In this document: positions 9,803 to 17,959 of the stretch, in pieces
Numbering within the stretch: position 1 is the stretch's first letter
Layout: the number at the start of each line of letters is the position of its first letter
Origin: Sulfuricurvum sp.
Lineage (GTDB): Bacteria; Campylobacterota; Campylobacteria; Campylobacterales; Sulfurimonadaceae
Length of the DNA: 60,932 nucleotides
NCBI RefSeq assembly: GCF_030691015.1
Contig: NZ_JAUYFF010000011.1
Location: 1 to 60,932, forward strand
Direction: 5' to 3'
Made by a program: the position numbers and the translations under genes
Notes under the pieces: generated by a model
What the model was told of the DNA's origin: nothing
The model's input: only the letters and a program-made list of their open reading frames with translations
The model's database searches: none

Positions 9803-11512
9803 TTATGGCTCCATTATTGGTACCGCCTTACGCTCGTGAAAGTTGAAATGACGCTCCAAATCAGAGTTATGAATCAGAACGGGTACAACCACAAGTGATG
9901 CGATGACTGCTGCTATTGTACCAAAAATTAACGATACTCCAAGCCCTCCGAAAACAGCGTCGCTCGCTAAGAGTGTCGACGCGAGGATAATCGCCGCTGC
10001 AGTGAGGAAAATCGGCTTGGCACGGGTGGCAGTTGCATAGGCTATCGCCTCTTTTTTATGCATCCCTTTATCGATCATAAGGGATTTTGTAAAATCGATC
10101 AGCAGCAGTGAGTTACGGGAACTGATACCGATTAGGGCAATAAATCCGATTAAAGAGGTTGCCGTGAGAAAGAAAGTGTCCGCCGTAAAGATATCCATAA
10201 TCAAGTGTCCGAAAATAACGCCGATGATGGAGAGGAAACTTCCGAGCAATACGATACCGCTGAGGATAAAACTTTTGTAGTAAATTACCATCAGCAAGAA
10301 GATAAGGATCAGTGCCGCGATGAAAGCCCCCCCGAGATCGACAAACGTATCAAGAGTTACTTCCATCTCCCCATCCCACAAAAGCTCATACCGCTCCGCA
10401 GTTTTTTTATCGATCAGTTCGAGGTTAAACAGACCGATTTTACGGATTTCGTATTCATCCACAAAGGTATCGAGAATAACGTTACGGGCATCCATTAGCG
10501 GATAAACCTGAGAGACCATATCGGTTTCCGCGAGAACATTGGTCATTTGATGAAGGTTCTTAGAGAGTATCATCGGATTGGATTTTACCGCAACGATATC
10601 GACAACCTCGGTAATCGGTACCATCATCCCCATTTGATTCAAAAGTGTGAGAGAGGAGAGCTTCATCTCGATAGCGAGTTTATCACGAGATGCAAACTTT
10701 TTTCCCTCAGGGGTCAACGTGAGAAAAATAGGGATTTGATCGGTTGATTGTTGAGAGTTTTTGACCGCTACACCCATCCCTTCAAATGCCAGATATAAGA
10801 CATCGTTGACGTGCTTAACATCGAGCGCGGAACGGGTGATTTTATCGGTATTGACGCGAACTTCAAATTTATCGTAAATCTCATCTTGCATAATATCGAT
10901 ATCGACAAGACCTTCCGTTTTTTGAAAAACACCTTGGATACGGTTACTCAGATGGCGTACTCCATTGGCATTGTTACCGTACACTTCAGCAACGATTGCC
11001 GCCATGGTCGGAGGACCCGCCGGCGGTTCGACAAATTTGATATTGGTTTGTGGATAAAGATTACCGCACTCTTTTTGAATTACGGGTCGTAAACGTTGAA
11101 CCATCATATACGAAGGCTCGTCACGATCATGCTTTTTGGTCAGATTGACCACCACTTCCGCAACGTTTTCGTTGTTTTTAAAGTGGCTTCCTTTGATAAG
11201 TCCTGCAAAATCAAGTGGCGATCCTGTCCCTAAAAAGACCTCCGCATCAAGAGCTTCGCTTTCATGCTGTAAAATGGCGATAGCACATTCGCTGACATGT
11301 CGAGTTTGCTCAATAGAGCTGCCATTGGCTAAATCGAGATAGATACTGTAGGTATCATTGTTTTTACCCGGTAACATTTTTGCCAAAACGAGTTCACTCG
11401 GTATTAAGGCAACGGCGAGAATGAAGGCGATGAGTGTTCCCCAAAGAACCCGCTTCTTTTTAATAGGTGAACTCAAAAGATCGAGCAAATAATTTTCAAA
11501 TTTTTGATACAT
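9803..11512 (-). CDS. RND efflux permease, C-terminal half (split gene)
   Basis: This 569-residue protein matches the second half of an RND permease. There is one N-terminal membrane helix (after LLSSPIKKKRVLWGT), a large periplasmic portion including EPPAGPPTMAAIV, then five helices from about residue 405. The segment LIGISSRNSLLLIDF corresponds to the TM10 region, with Arg where AcrB has the proton-relay Lys. Its ATG shares one base with the stop of the N-half gene (TAATG), so translation is probably coupled and both halves assemble into one pump. It has its own start and its frame is closed upstream by a stop at 11543-11545, which argues against a trivial sequencing error but does not exclude an older frameshift. 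Confidence 0.85.
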   Translation of the reverse strand: MYQKFENYLLDLLSSPIKKKRVLWGTLIAFILAVALIPSELVLAKMLPGKNNDTYSIYLDLANGSSIEQTRHVSECAIAILQHESEALDAEVFLGTGSPLDFAGLIKGSHFKNNENVAEVVVNLTKKHDRDEPSYMMVQRLRPVIQKECGNLYPQTNIKFVEPPAGPPTMAAIVAEVYGNNANGVRHLSNRIQGVFQKTEGLVDIDIMQDEIYDKFEVRVNTDKITRSALDVKHVNDVLYLAFEGMGVAVKNSQQSTDQIPIFLTLTPEGKKFASRDKLAIEMKLSSLTLLNQMGMMVPITEVVDIVAVKSNPMILSKNLHQMTNVLAETDMVSQVYPLMDARNVILDTFVDEYEIRKIGLFNLELIDKKTAERYELLWDGEMEVTLDTFVDLGGAFIAALILIFLLMVIYYKSFILSGIVLLGSFLSIIGVIFGHLIMDIFTADTFFLTATSLIGFIALIGISSRNSLLLIDFTKSLMIDKGMHKKEAIAYATATRAKPIFLTAAAIILASTLLASDAVFGGLGVSLIFGTIAAVIASLVVVPVLIHNSDLERHFNFHERKAVPIMEP

Positions 11513-13104
11513 TAGTGAGTTTCTCCATCTTGACCTGGTTTTTTAAGGAGCCGTACCGCTAAATAAGGGGTAAAGATATAGGCAACAAAAAGTGATGCAA
11601 CAAGGGCTACAGGGACATTGGCAGGGATCGGTTTCATAAACTGCCCCATCATCTGTCCGACAAATGCCATCGGTACCATGGTGAGGATGATAGCTAAGGT
11701 CGCGATATTGGTCGGTGCTCCGATTTCATCGGTTGCTTCGATCATCAGCTCATCGGCATCTCTCTCGTGCGCTCCAGGTGCGTGGAAATGGCGATGGATA
11801 TTTTCGATTACGATGATTGCCGCATCGACGAGAAGTCCGAGCGAGAGCAAGAACGCAAAGAGGGTGATCCGGTTGACGGTTTGCCCTGTTATATAAGCGA
11901 TAAAGAGGGTGATAGCCAAGATAGCCGGAACGGTGAACGTAACGATCAATGATTCACGCCAGCCCAAAACAAAAATGAGCAAAATTGCGATAATGACGAT
12001 GGAGAGGAGGAGATGAAACACGAGTTCATTAACCGCTTCATTCGCACGTTCACCGTCGTTGCGGGTGATAACATAATTAATCCCCTGCGCAGACATGGTC
12101 TCTTTGTATTTTTCGAGTTCTACTTTGACGGCATCGGCGATATTAACGGCATTCGTCCCTTGAAGTTTGGAAACAGTCAGGGTGATTTGGTCTTTAAGGG
12201 GTGAAAACTTCCCGTCTTCCCCTTTTACGGTTACGAGTGCCGATTTAAAGTTTTGGATATCGCTACCCGCACTGATAGTGGCAACATCACGCAGATAAAT
12301 GGCAGAACCGCCGTATTGGGCGACAATGATATTTCCGACATCTTCGACACTCTCTATCGCGTTGCGCACACCGATCATAACGATTTGATTATCTTGGGTT
12401 TTCCCTTTGATTTCGGGGACGTTATAGGCTAAAGACTGCGTTGCCTGAACAATTTGTCCGAGTGAGAGGTTGTAGCCTGAGAGACGGTTAATGTCAACCA
12501 ATACGTTGTACTGGTGTTTTTTAGCTCCTCGAATATCGGTAACGGCAACGTTTGGCAATCCGTTGATATGGTGTTGTATCTCTTTGACGCGATCGTAAAG
12601 TTTTGTCGGGTCTATATTAGGGTTATTGGAATAAAAAGCGACCGAGACGATAGGAATATCGACGTCAATATCGAGCGGTTTGATAATCGGCTGCATGGCA
12701 CCTTTGGGGAGGATACTCATGTTCTGCATGATTTTGTCGTAGATTTTTAGGTTTGAATCCTCTTTCGCTTCCCCGATAAAAAATGCGGCATTGATGACGG
12801 CAACGTTATCCATCGCCATTCCATGAATGTGTTCGATCCCTTTAACCTCTTTGAGTTTTCGCTCGAGAGGCTTGACAATCACGTTTTGAACTTCGCTGGC
12901 AGTAGCACCGGGAAGGGCAATAATTACGGTAGAACCGCTGACGACCATTTGAGGATTCTCTTCACGGGGCATAAGCATTAGAGCCATATATCCTATGACA
13001 AGGAGAAAGATTCCGAGTATCGGTGTGAGGGGATTACGCATAAAGCCCTTGGCGAGCTTTCCGGCAGAATCGGTGGGCTGATAGGAGAGAGGGGCGTGCA
13101 TCAT
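11512..13104 (-). CDS. RND efflux permease, N-terminal half (split gene)
   Basis: This 530-residue protein covers TM1 (NPLTPILGIFLLVIGYMALM), the first periplasmic porter region (REENPQMVV onward) and TM2-6 from about residue 360. The TM4 motif is GLLVDAAIIVIENI: one of the two relay aspartates of AcrB is kept and the second is Ala. It then stops after LLKKPGQDGETH, exactly where a normal permease (about 1030-1050 residues) runs through a cytoplasmic linker into its second half. Substrate is not readable from the sequence. It is preceded by the fusion protein gene (5-bp gap) and is part of a TolC-MFP-RND operon. Confidence 0.87.
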   Translation of the reverse strand: MMHAPLSYQPTDSAGKLAKGFMRNPLTPILGIFLLVIGYMALMLMPREENPQMVVSGSTVIIALPGATASEVQNVIVKPLERKLKEVKGIEHIHGMAMDNVAVINAAFFIGEAKEDSNLKIYDKIMQNMSILPKGAMQPIIKPLDIDVDIPIVSVAFYSNNPNIDPTKLYDRVKEIQHHINGLPNVAVTDIRGAKKHQYNVLVDINRLSGYNLSLGQIVQATQSLAYNVPEIKGKTQDNQIVMIGVRNAIESVEDVGNIIVAQYGGSAIYLRDVATISAGSDIQNFKSALVTVKGEDGKFSPLKDQITLTVSKLQGTNAVNIADAVKVELEKYKETMSAQGINYVITRNDGERANEAVNELVFHLLLSIVIIAILLIFVLGWRESLIVTFTVPAILAITLFIAYITGQTVNRITLFAFLLSLGLLVDAAIIVIENIHRHFHAPGAHERDADELMIEATDEIGAPTNIATLAIILTMVPMAFVGQMMGQFMKPIPANVPVALVASLFVAYIFTPYLAVRLLKKPGQDGETH

Positions 13105-13109
13105 GACTC

Positions 13110-13895
13110 CTAGTTGATTTCTATAGTGGCGTACATTCCGGGATAAACGGTTTGTTTAGCGCTAAACGATACTTTGATTTTAAAGGTATGGGTCATCGGG
13201 TTAGAGCTTGGGATGATGGCACTGACCCGTCCGATTCCGATATAACCGACAGAGGGGACAGAAATTTTTACTTTTTTCCCGACGGGAACGAGTTTGAGGT
13301 TATTTTCTGCGACTTCAACTTCGATTTTAAGGGCGTTTAAATCCGATAGGACAATTGCAGGCATCCCCGGCATTGCCATCTCGCCCACTTTAATGTTTTT
13401 AGCGACGACGACACCGCTATTGGGTGCGGTGATACGGAGATAGTTGTATTGGTTATCAACCTCTCTAAGACGTGCTTTCGCCTGATTGACTTGACGTTCC
13501 CCGATGAAGATCATATTTTGAAGGTTCTTTTTAGAGAGTTCGAGATTCTCCACTTCGAATTTACTGACCATGTCTTGTGCCAACAAACGTTTGTTTCGCT
13601 CTAAGTTCAGTTCGAGATTGGCGTATTGGTTTTGGTACATTTGAAGCGAGAGCTCTGCTTGGGCGATTCCGAGTTCCACTTGGGTTTTTGCTGAATCGAT
13701 CTCTTTGGAATCGATGGTATAGAGAAGCTGTCCTTTGGAAACACGTGAACCTTCTGAGACGTTGACACTGGTAACGAATCCCATATTGCGGCTAGTAATC
13801 ATTTTTTGGTTATCGCTGATAACACTTCCTGATAGGGTAAGGCCTGCGGCACTAAGGGTTGAAGCAAGGGCGAGAGAGGTGATCCAAAATTTCAT
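13110..13895 (-). CDS. Periplasmic membrane fusion protein of the RND pump
   Basis: At 261 residues this is a short HlyD/RND adaptor. A signal peptide (FWITSLALASTLSAAG) is followed by a biotinyl-lipoyl half-motif (VTSVNVSEGSRVSKGQLLYT), a coiled-coil hairpin (about 70-150), the second lipoyl half (ITAPNSGVVVAKNIKVGEMA) and a beta-barrel ending TVYPGMYATIEIN. It would bridge the RND permease and the TolC channel encoded on either side. Its ATG overlaps the TolC-family stop by one base, indicating translational coupling. Confidence 0.88.
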   Translation of the reverse strand: MKFWITSLALASTLSAAGLTLSGSVISDNQKMITSRNMGFVTSVNVSEGSRVSKGQLLYTIDSKEIDSAKTQVELGIAQAELSLQMYQNQYANLELNLERNKRLLAQDMVSKFEVENLELSKKNLQNMIFIGERQVNQAKARLREVDNQYNYLRITAPNSGVVVAKNIKVGEMAMPGMPAIVLSDLNALKIEVEVAENNLKLVPVGKKVKISVPSVGYIGIGRVSAIIPSSNPMTHTFKIKVSFSAKQTVYPGMYATIEIN

Positions 13896-15271
13896 TATTT
13901 GACTCCGTTACTAAGTTTTTCGAGGGCGAAGATACGCTCGTTACGTTGATTTTTAACCATTTGAAGGTTAAGAACTTTTTCAATTTGCTGCGATTGTTTA
14001 ATAATGACATCGCTCATAGATGCGAGGTGTTCGTGGTAACGACCTTCGTAATTTTTATAGATTTGGCTTGAAAGCTCCAGCTCTTTTTCCAAGCTTTTGA
14101 CTTGGGAAGTGAGGCTTTCGATTTCGGTTCGGATTTTATCGTATTGAAGGGCGATCCCTTTTTTGGCCAACTCCACTTGGGTCGTTGTTTTGATCTTTTC
14201 GATACGGGCTTTTTCGAGAGAGTTTTTATCGACTCCGCCGTTAAAGAGGTTCCAGCTGAGTTTCGCACCGATGGTATAAGCTTTATGGTCGTTGAAATCC
14301 CCTAAAAAGGTATCATCGGCACTAGATGCTTCGGCGAATGCACCGATTTGGGGAAGAAAAGGGGCATAGGCAACATCAACAAGGCGATCTCGAATCTCTA
14401 ACCCTTGGGCGGCTTTTTTAAGATCGGTATTGTTTGCCAAGACATCCTCTTCGCTGATGGCTGAAGTAGGATAGTCGTTTGAGGGGAGCTCGATCTCCGT
14501 TACGGGAGTATTGAGGAGAAAACTGAGATAGTGGTAGAGAAGCTTTTTATTCGCTTCCATCTCGGTAATGCTCCGCTCAACATTGGCTTTGCGCGCTTCC
14601 ACTTCGAGGAGATCGACTTTTTTGGCGTATCCCTCTTGGATCATCATCTGGGTCGTTCGCTCTAAGGTCGAGATATTTTTATGGATGGTTTTCATATGGT
14701 CGATAGAGTTTTGAAGGAGTGCCATATCGTAATAGCTTTTGCGAGTTTCGTACACTTTTTCCGTTTTAACATGCGATTCATCGAGCTTTTTGATTTGCTC
14801 CATCTTTTCAGCGATATCACCGTACGCGTTCAGTTTTCCGCCGACAAAGAGGGGAACCATATAGGTAAGTTTGCTTTGGTAATAGTTTTGGTAGCCGGGA
14901 TAGTTTAGATTTTTTGGCTGAGTCGCTAACAGTTGCTGAGTATTACCGGGCAGTCCACCCATTTGTCCTAAGAACTCATCAAAACCGAAATCATTAAAGT
15001 CAGCTTCCCGTGAACTCAGTTTAAAGCCGAAGACATTTCCGGCATCATTGGAACGCATAACGTTTTGGGTCAGATCGAGTGATCCGAAGTTATATCCCTT
15101 CGCGATCGAGGTATCGCTTGAAGCGCTTTGTACGTCGAGGGCGGCACTTTTGATTTCAAGGTTATTACTTTCTAAAATTTCCAATGCCGCAGGCAGTGAT
15201 AGACCCGCCCCCATCAGAGAATAAGGGGCAAAAAGCACCGATATAGCGAGAATAAGTGAACGAGTATTCAT
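13895..15271 (-). CDS. TolC-family outer-membrane efflux channel
   Basis: This protein is 458 residues with a signal peptide (SLILAISVLFAPYSLMGAG). It shows the two-fold OEP repeat of the TolC family: LSLPAALEILESNNLEIKSA at the start of repeat one, and a second repeat beginning near ISEEDVLANNTDLKKAAQ with SWNLFNGGVDKNS as the barrel strand. Long helices rich in Lys, Glu and Gln fit the periplasmic tunnel. It is the first gene of an operon continuing with the fusion protein, both RND halves and probably FapA. A second, unrelated TolC-type gene serves the type I system at 54.5 kb. Confidence 0.88.
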   Translation of the reverse strand: MNTRSLILAISVLFAPYSLMGAGLSLPAALEILESNNLEIKSAALDVQSASSDTSIAKGYNFGSLDLTQNVMRSNDAGNVFGFKLSSREADFNDFGFDEFLGQMGGLPGNTQQLLATQPKNLNYPGYQNYYQSKLTYMVPLFVGGKLNAYGDIAEKMEQIKKLDESHVKTEKVYETRKSYYDMALLQNSIDHMKTIHKNISTLERTTQMMIQEGYAKKVDLLEVEARKANVERSITEMEANKKLLYHYLSFLLNTPVTEIELPSNDYPTSAISEEDVLANNTDLKKAAQGLEIRDRLVDVAYAPFLPQIGAFAEASSADDTFLGDFNDHKAYTIGAKLSWNLFNGGVDKNSLEKARIEKIKTTTQVELAKKGIALQYDKIRTEIESLTSQVKSLEKELELSSQIYKNYEGRYHEHLASMSDVIIKQSQQIEKVLNLQMVKNQRNERIFALEKLSNGVK

Positions 15272-15298
15272 TAACTGAATCCTTGTAAAGTATTTGTG

Positions 15299-15304
15299 AT
15301 TATA
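15299..15304 (-). promoter_or_regulatory. Probable -10 box of the TolC-RND operon
   Basis: On the minus strand TATAAT lies 27 bases upstream of the ATG at 15271. It sits in a self-complementary GATTATAATC (15298-15307). No convincing -35 element is visible. Confidence 0.4.
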
Positions 15305-15434
15305 ATCAATTTTATAAGATGAGTATACACTTTTAGCGATTCAATAGAAATAAAAAGGGTCAAAATAATGAGATATTAGTAGGTAAGATCATACCATAAG
15401 TTACATCGTGTTTGAAATTCTGGATAGTTTCGGG

Positions 15435-15440
15435 TAAAAT
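15435..15440 (+). promoter_or_regulatory. Extended -10 box (gggTAAAAT) ahead of efp
   Basis: The sequence CGGGTAAAATTCGCCC places TAAAAT 32 bases before the efp ATG. Similar gnTAAAAT elements precede yaiI, fapA copy 2 and murJ in this window, which suggests this is the house -10 form here. Confidence 0.45.
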
Positions 15441-15472
15441 TCGCCCAATACAAGATCAGAAAAAGGTTTTTC

Positions 15473-16039
15473 ATGGCAACAATCGGTATGGGTGATATCA
15501 AAAAGGGTGTACGTTTGGAGATTACGGGTGTACCGTACAAAGTCGTCGAGTTCCAACACGTTAAACCGGGCAAAGGGGCGGCATTTGTCCGTTGTAAAGT
15601 AAAGAGCTTTTTGAACGGAAAAGTGATCGAAAAAACGATCCATGCGGGGGATAAATTCGAAGTACCGAATCTTGTTCATACCACGATGCAATTTTTGTAT
15701 GATGATGGCGAAATGCTCCAATTTATGGACAACGAAAGCTATGAGCAACTGGGTCTTACCTACGATCAATGTGAGGATGCGATGAAATGGATCAAAGACG
15801 GTACCAGCGTTCAAATGATCTTCCACAACGGCAACGCGATCAGCGTTGAAGCGCCTGAAATCATGGAACTCAAAATCGTTGAAACTCCGCCGAACTTCAA
15901 AGGCGACACGTCAAGCGGTTCTAAAAAACCGGCTACTTTGGAAACGGGTGCGGTGGTTCAAGTTCCTTACCACGTTCTTGAGGGTGATATTATTAAAGTC
16001 AACACCGTTGAGGGTGAATACATGGAGAAAGTGAAGTAA
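15473..16039 (+). CDS. efp: Translation elongation factor P
   Basis: EF-P relieves ribosomes stalled at consecutive prolines. The 188 residues match the family length, with KOW-like domain I, a central OB domain and a C-terminal OB domain ([23 protein letters not shown]). The domain I loop [10 protein letters not shown] carries Lys34, the position that EpmA lysylates in many bacteria; no epm gene lies in the window. It is transcribed alone, divergently from the TolC-RND operon. Confidence 0.97.
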   Translation: MATIGMGDIKKGVRLEITGVPYKVVEFQHVKPGKGAAFVRCKVKSFLNGKVIEKTIHAGDKFEVPNLVHTTMQFLYDDGEMLQFMDNESYEQLGLTYDQCEDAMKWIKDGTSVQMIFHNGNAISVEAPEIMELKIVETPPNFKGDTSSGSKKPATLETGAVVQVPYHVLEGDIIKVNTVEGEYMEKVK

Positions 16040-16049
16040 TTCACTCTCC

Positions 16050-16068
16050 TTGCGGATTTTTTCCGCAA
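16050..16068 (+). terminator. Hairpin downstream of efp
   Basis: TTGCGGA (16050-16056), a five-T loop and TCCGCAA (16062-16068) form a 7-bp stem 11 bases after the efp stop. The T-run after it is interrupted (acgcttttctttt), so it may be a weak intrinsic terminator. Confidence 0.5.
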
Positions 16069-16192
16069 ACCACGCTTTTCTTTTCTTCCGCAATTTAACT
16101 TTACCTTTATTTCTTTTTTTTATTTTCAAAGTGTACAATAACACATAAAATCAGCGGCTGTTCAAAGTTAGATGCAGTAGAAGGAGTATGTA

Positions 16193-16759
16193 ATGCTACG
16201 TGTTTTAGTACCTATAGCAGAAGGGTTTGAAGAGATCGAAGCTGTCAGTATTATCGATGTTCTTCGTCGTGCGGGTATCGAAGTCATCATGGGAACATTG
16301 AACGAGAATCTTCTCGTAAAAGGGGCCAACGGAATCACTCTCCATGCGGATAGTCCGATCAAGGGATTGTGTGCGGATGAGCTTGATATGATTGTTCTTC
16401 CCGGAGGATGGGGCGGCACCAAAGCATTGGCGCATGATACAGCTATGCAAAATCTTCTCAAAGCAATGGATGCAAAGGGTAAAAATATCGGTGCGATTTG
16501 TGCCGCACCGTACGCTCTTTACAAAGCGGGTGTTCTTAAAGAGGGGTATACATGCTATCCGAGCGTCGAAGATGAAATCGATGTTGCCGGGTATTGCGGC
16601 GATGCGAGTGCTGTTGTCCAAAGCGGCAATATTATGACATCGCGCGGTCCGGGAACGGCGATCTGCTTTGGTTTGGCGATCGTACAAAAATTACTCGGTG
16701 ATGAAACGTATGAAAAGCTACGCGGCGGATTATTGGCCGATTATTGTGCCCCGCTTTAG
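16193..16759 (+). CDS. DJ-1/PfpI family protein (YajL/ThiJ-like)
   Basis: This protein is 188 residues of the DJ-1 superfamily. The active-site pair is visible: Glu16 in GFEEIEA and the nucleophile Cys103 in GAICAAP, with the glycine-rich LPGGWGG loop at 69-75. Family members act in oxidative or carbonyl stress as chaperones, and deglycase activity has been claimed but disputed. The exact role here cannot be set. An AAGGAG ribosome site lies just before the ATG. The next gene starts inside its last codons. Confidence 0.9.
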   Translation: MLRVLVPIAEGFEEIEAVSIIDVLRRAGIEVIMGTLNENLLVKGANGITLHADSPIKGLCADELDMIVLPGGWGGTKALAHDTAMQNLLKAMDAKGKNIGAICAAPYALYKAGVLKEGYTCYPSVEDEIDVAGYCGDASAVVQSGNIMTSRGPGTAICFGLAIVQKLLGDETYEKLRGGLLADYCAPL

Positions 16760-17489
16760 TCTTATCCTCTTTCTCTTCACGAGCTTAGCGTGGGGAGAGA
16801 TACGTCTCTCTTCCTCAGAGCACTATACCCAAGCACATGCCCTTGAGTATTGTCGATCATTAGGCACCTCTTGGCGGCAGATGTCGATACAGGAGCTTTT
16901 TGCTCATTCCACCTCAGAACCTTTTTATGAGGGATTTAGCTATTGGTCCTATAACCGCGGTCCCTCGGATACGACGGAAATCGGAACGGGAAGCGAGGGA
17001 GATGGCGGGATTATTGCGATGGTGGGGTACAGTTTTTTCCCTAAAGAGCGTAATATAACTCTCTCTCCGCCGACGAAAAAAATTGCAGCAGCGTGTATTG
17101 ACACTTTTGAAACAAAGCCGGTTCACAGCTACCAGTTAACGTCACAGGGGACGGAAGATAAAAATTCCGGACTCCTTTGGCACTCGTTGGATGCTACCGA
17201 TAAACGTACCAAATACACTTTCGATCAAGCACAAGAGCAGTGTGAAAACCTAACACTTCACGGACGGACGTGGAGAGTGCCGAGTCTGAAAGAACTTTAC
17301 GGTATTGTCGATTATGAGTATTTTCGTCCCAGTGTCGATATGCACTATTTCGGGGCAATGATGCATCGTTATTACTGGAGCAGTGATAGCCTCAATGAAA
17401 CTGAGGGATATGTGGTCGGTTTCAAACTTGGATCCGTAGCGACAGTCAATAAAAAAGAGGCGGCGTTTGTCCGCTGTGTTTCTGAATAA
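16746..17489 (+). CDS. Secreted DUF1566 (Lcl C-terminal-like) domain protein
   Basis: The protein is 247 residues from a GTG at 16746. I chose this start because it gives a clean signal peptide (PRFSLILFLFTSLAWGE). It overlaps the DJ-1 gene by 14 bases; in-frame starts further upstream would add a charged tail before the hydrophobic core. Two DUF1566-type modules are visible: a partial one near residues 25-115 and a full one at about 135-247 (NSGLLWHS, then HGRTWRVPSLKELYGIVDY, and ending AAFVRCVSE). Such proteins are exported and often occur as surface or adhesion domains, function unknown. Confidence 0.72.
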   Translation: MPRFSLILFLFTSLAWGEIRLSSSEHYTQAHALEYCRSLGTSWRQMSIQELFAHSTSEPFYEGFSYWSYNRGPSDTTEIGTGSEGDGGIIAMVGYSFFPKERNITLSPPTKKIAAACIDTFETKPVHSYQLTSQGTEDKNSGLLWHSLDATDKRTKYTFDQAQEQCENLTLHGRTWRVPSLKELYGIVDYEYFRPSVDMHYFGAMMHRYYWSSDSLNETEGYVVGFKLGSVATVNKKEAAFVRCVSE

Positions 17490-17490
17490 C

Positions 17491-17823
17491 TTAACTTTTT
17501 GTATTGAGAAAAACTCCAGAGGGATTATGTCGAATAACGTTTGAATCGGGCAACTCTTCGATAGGAAAACGGCGTAGCATCTCTTTTGTTTTTGTATCAA
17601 TGACTGCAACATAAAACATATCCGATTCTCTATCTACATTAAAACGCAATGTCGTGTTTAGCTGGTTGAGGGAATGGTTGAGATCATCAACAATTTTGGT
17701 GATATCTTCGAAGGGGAGGGTTTGTTCCTTTGTGGTTTTCGTGTGGGACAGTACCGGATTTATTTGTGCTGTTAATTGTGTATCAAACAACGATCCTAAA
17801 CCATAAAACTTGATTGAATCCAT
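17491..17823 (-). CDS. FlaG family protein
   Basis: The 110-residue sequence has the FlaG pattern in its C-terminal half: a helix (IVDDLNHSLNQLNTTL), then RFNVDRESDMFYVAVIDTKT and MLRRFPIEELPD. FlaG proteins influence flagellar filament length, often beside fliD or flagellin genes, which are absent here. AGGTAAG precedes the ATG. It is convergent with the DUF1566 gene (1-bp gap) and divergent from the histidine kinase. Confidence 0.7.
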   Translation of the reverse strand: MDSIKFYGLGSLFDTQLTAQINPVLSHTKTTKEQTLPFEDITKIVDDLNHSLNQLNTTLRFNVDRESDMFYVAVIDTKTKEMLRRFPIEELPDSNVIRHNPSGVFLNTKS

Positions 17824-17959
17824 TTTGTTCTTACCTATGAAATATAATTATTAGAAATATTATAGTAATATTTTGTTAGAAAATGATGCTAGATTGTTAG
17901 AAGAGTTTTCTTTATAATAAACACTTATAAATGGTCCACATTAATTTATTTTGTACAGT

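Noticed and set aside
17824-17959. Sigma-54 promoter ahead of the FlaG-like gene
   Set aside because: No GG-N10-GC element at suitable spacing was seen on either strand; only TATAAT-type boxes are present.
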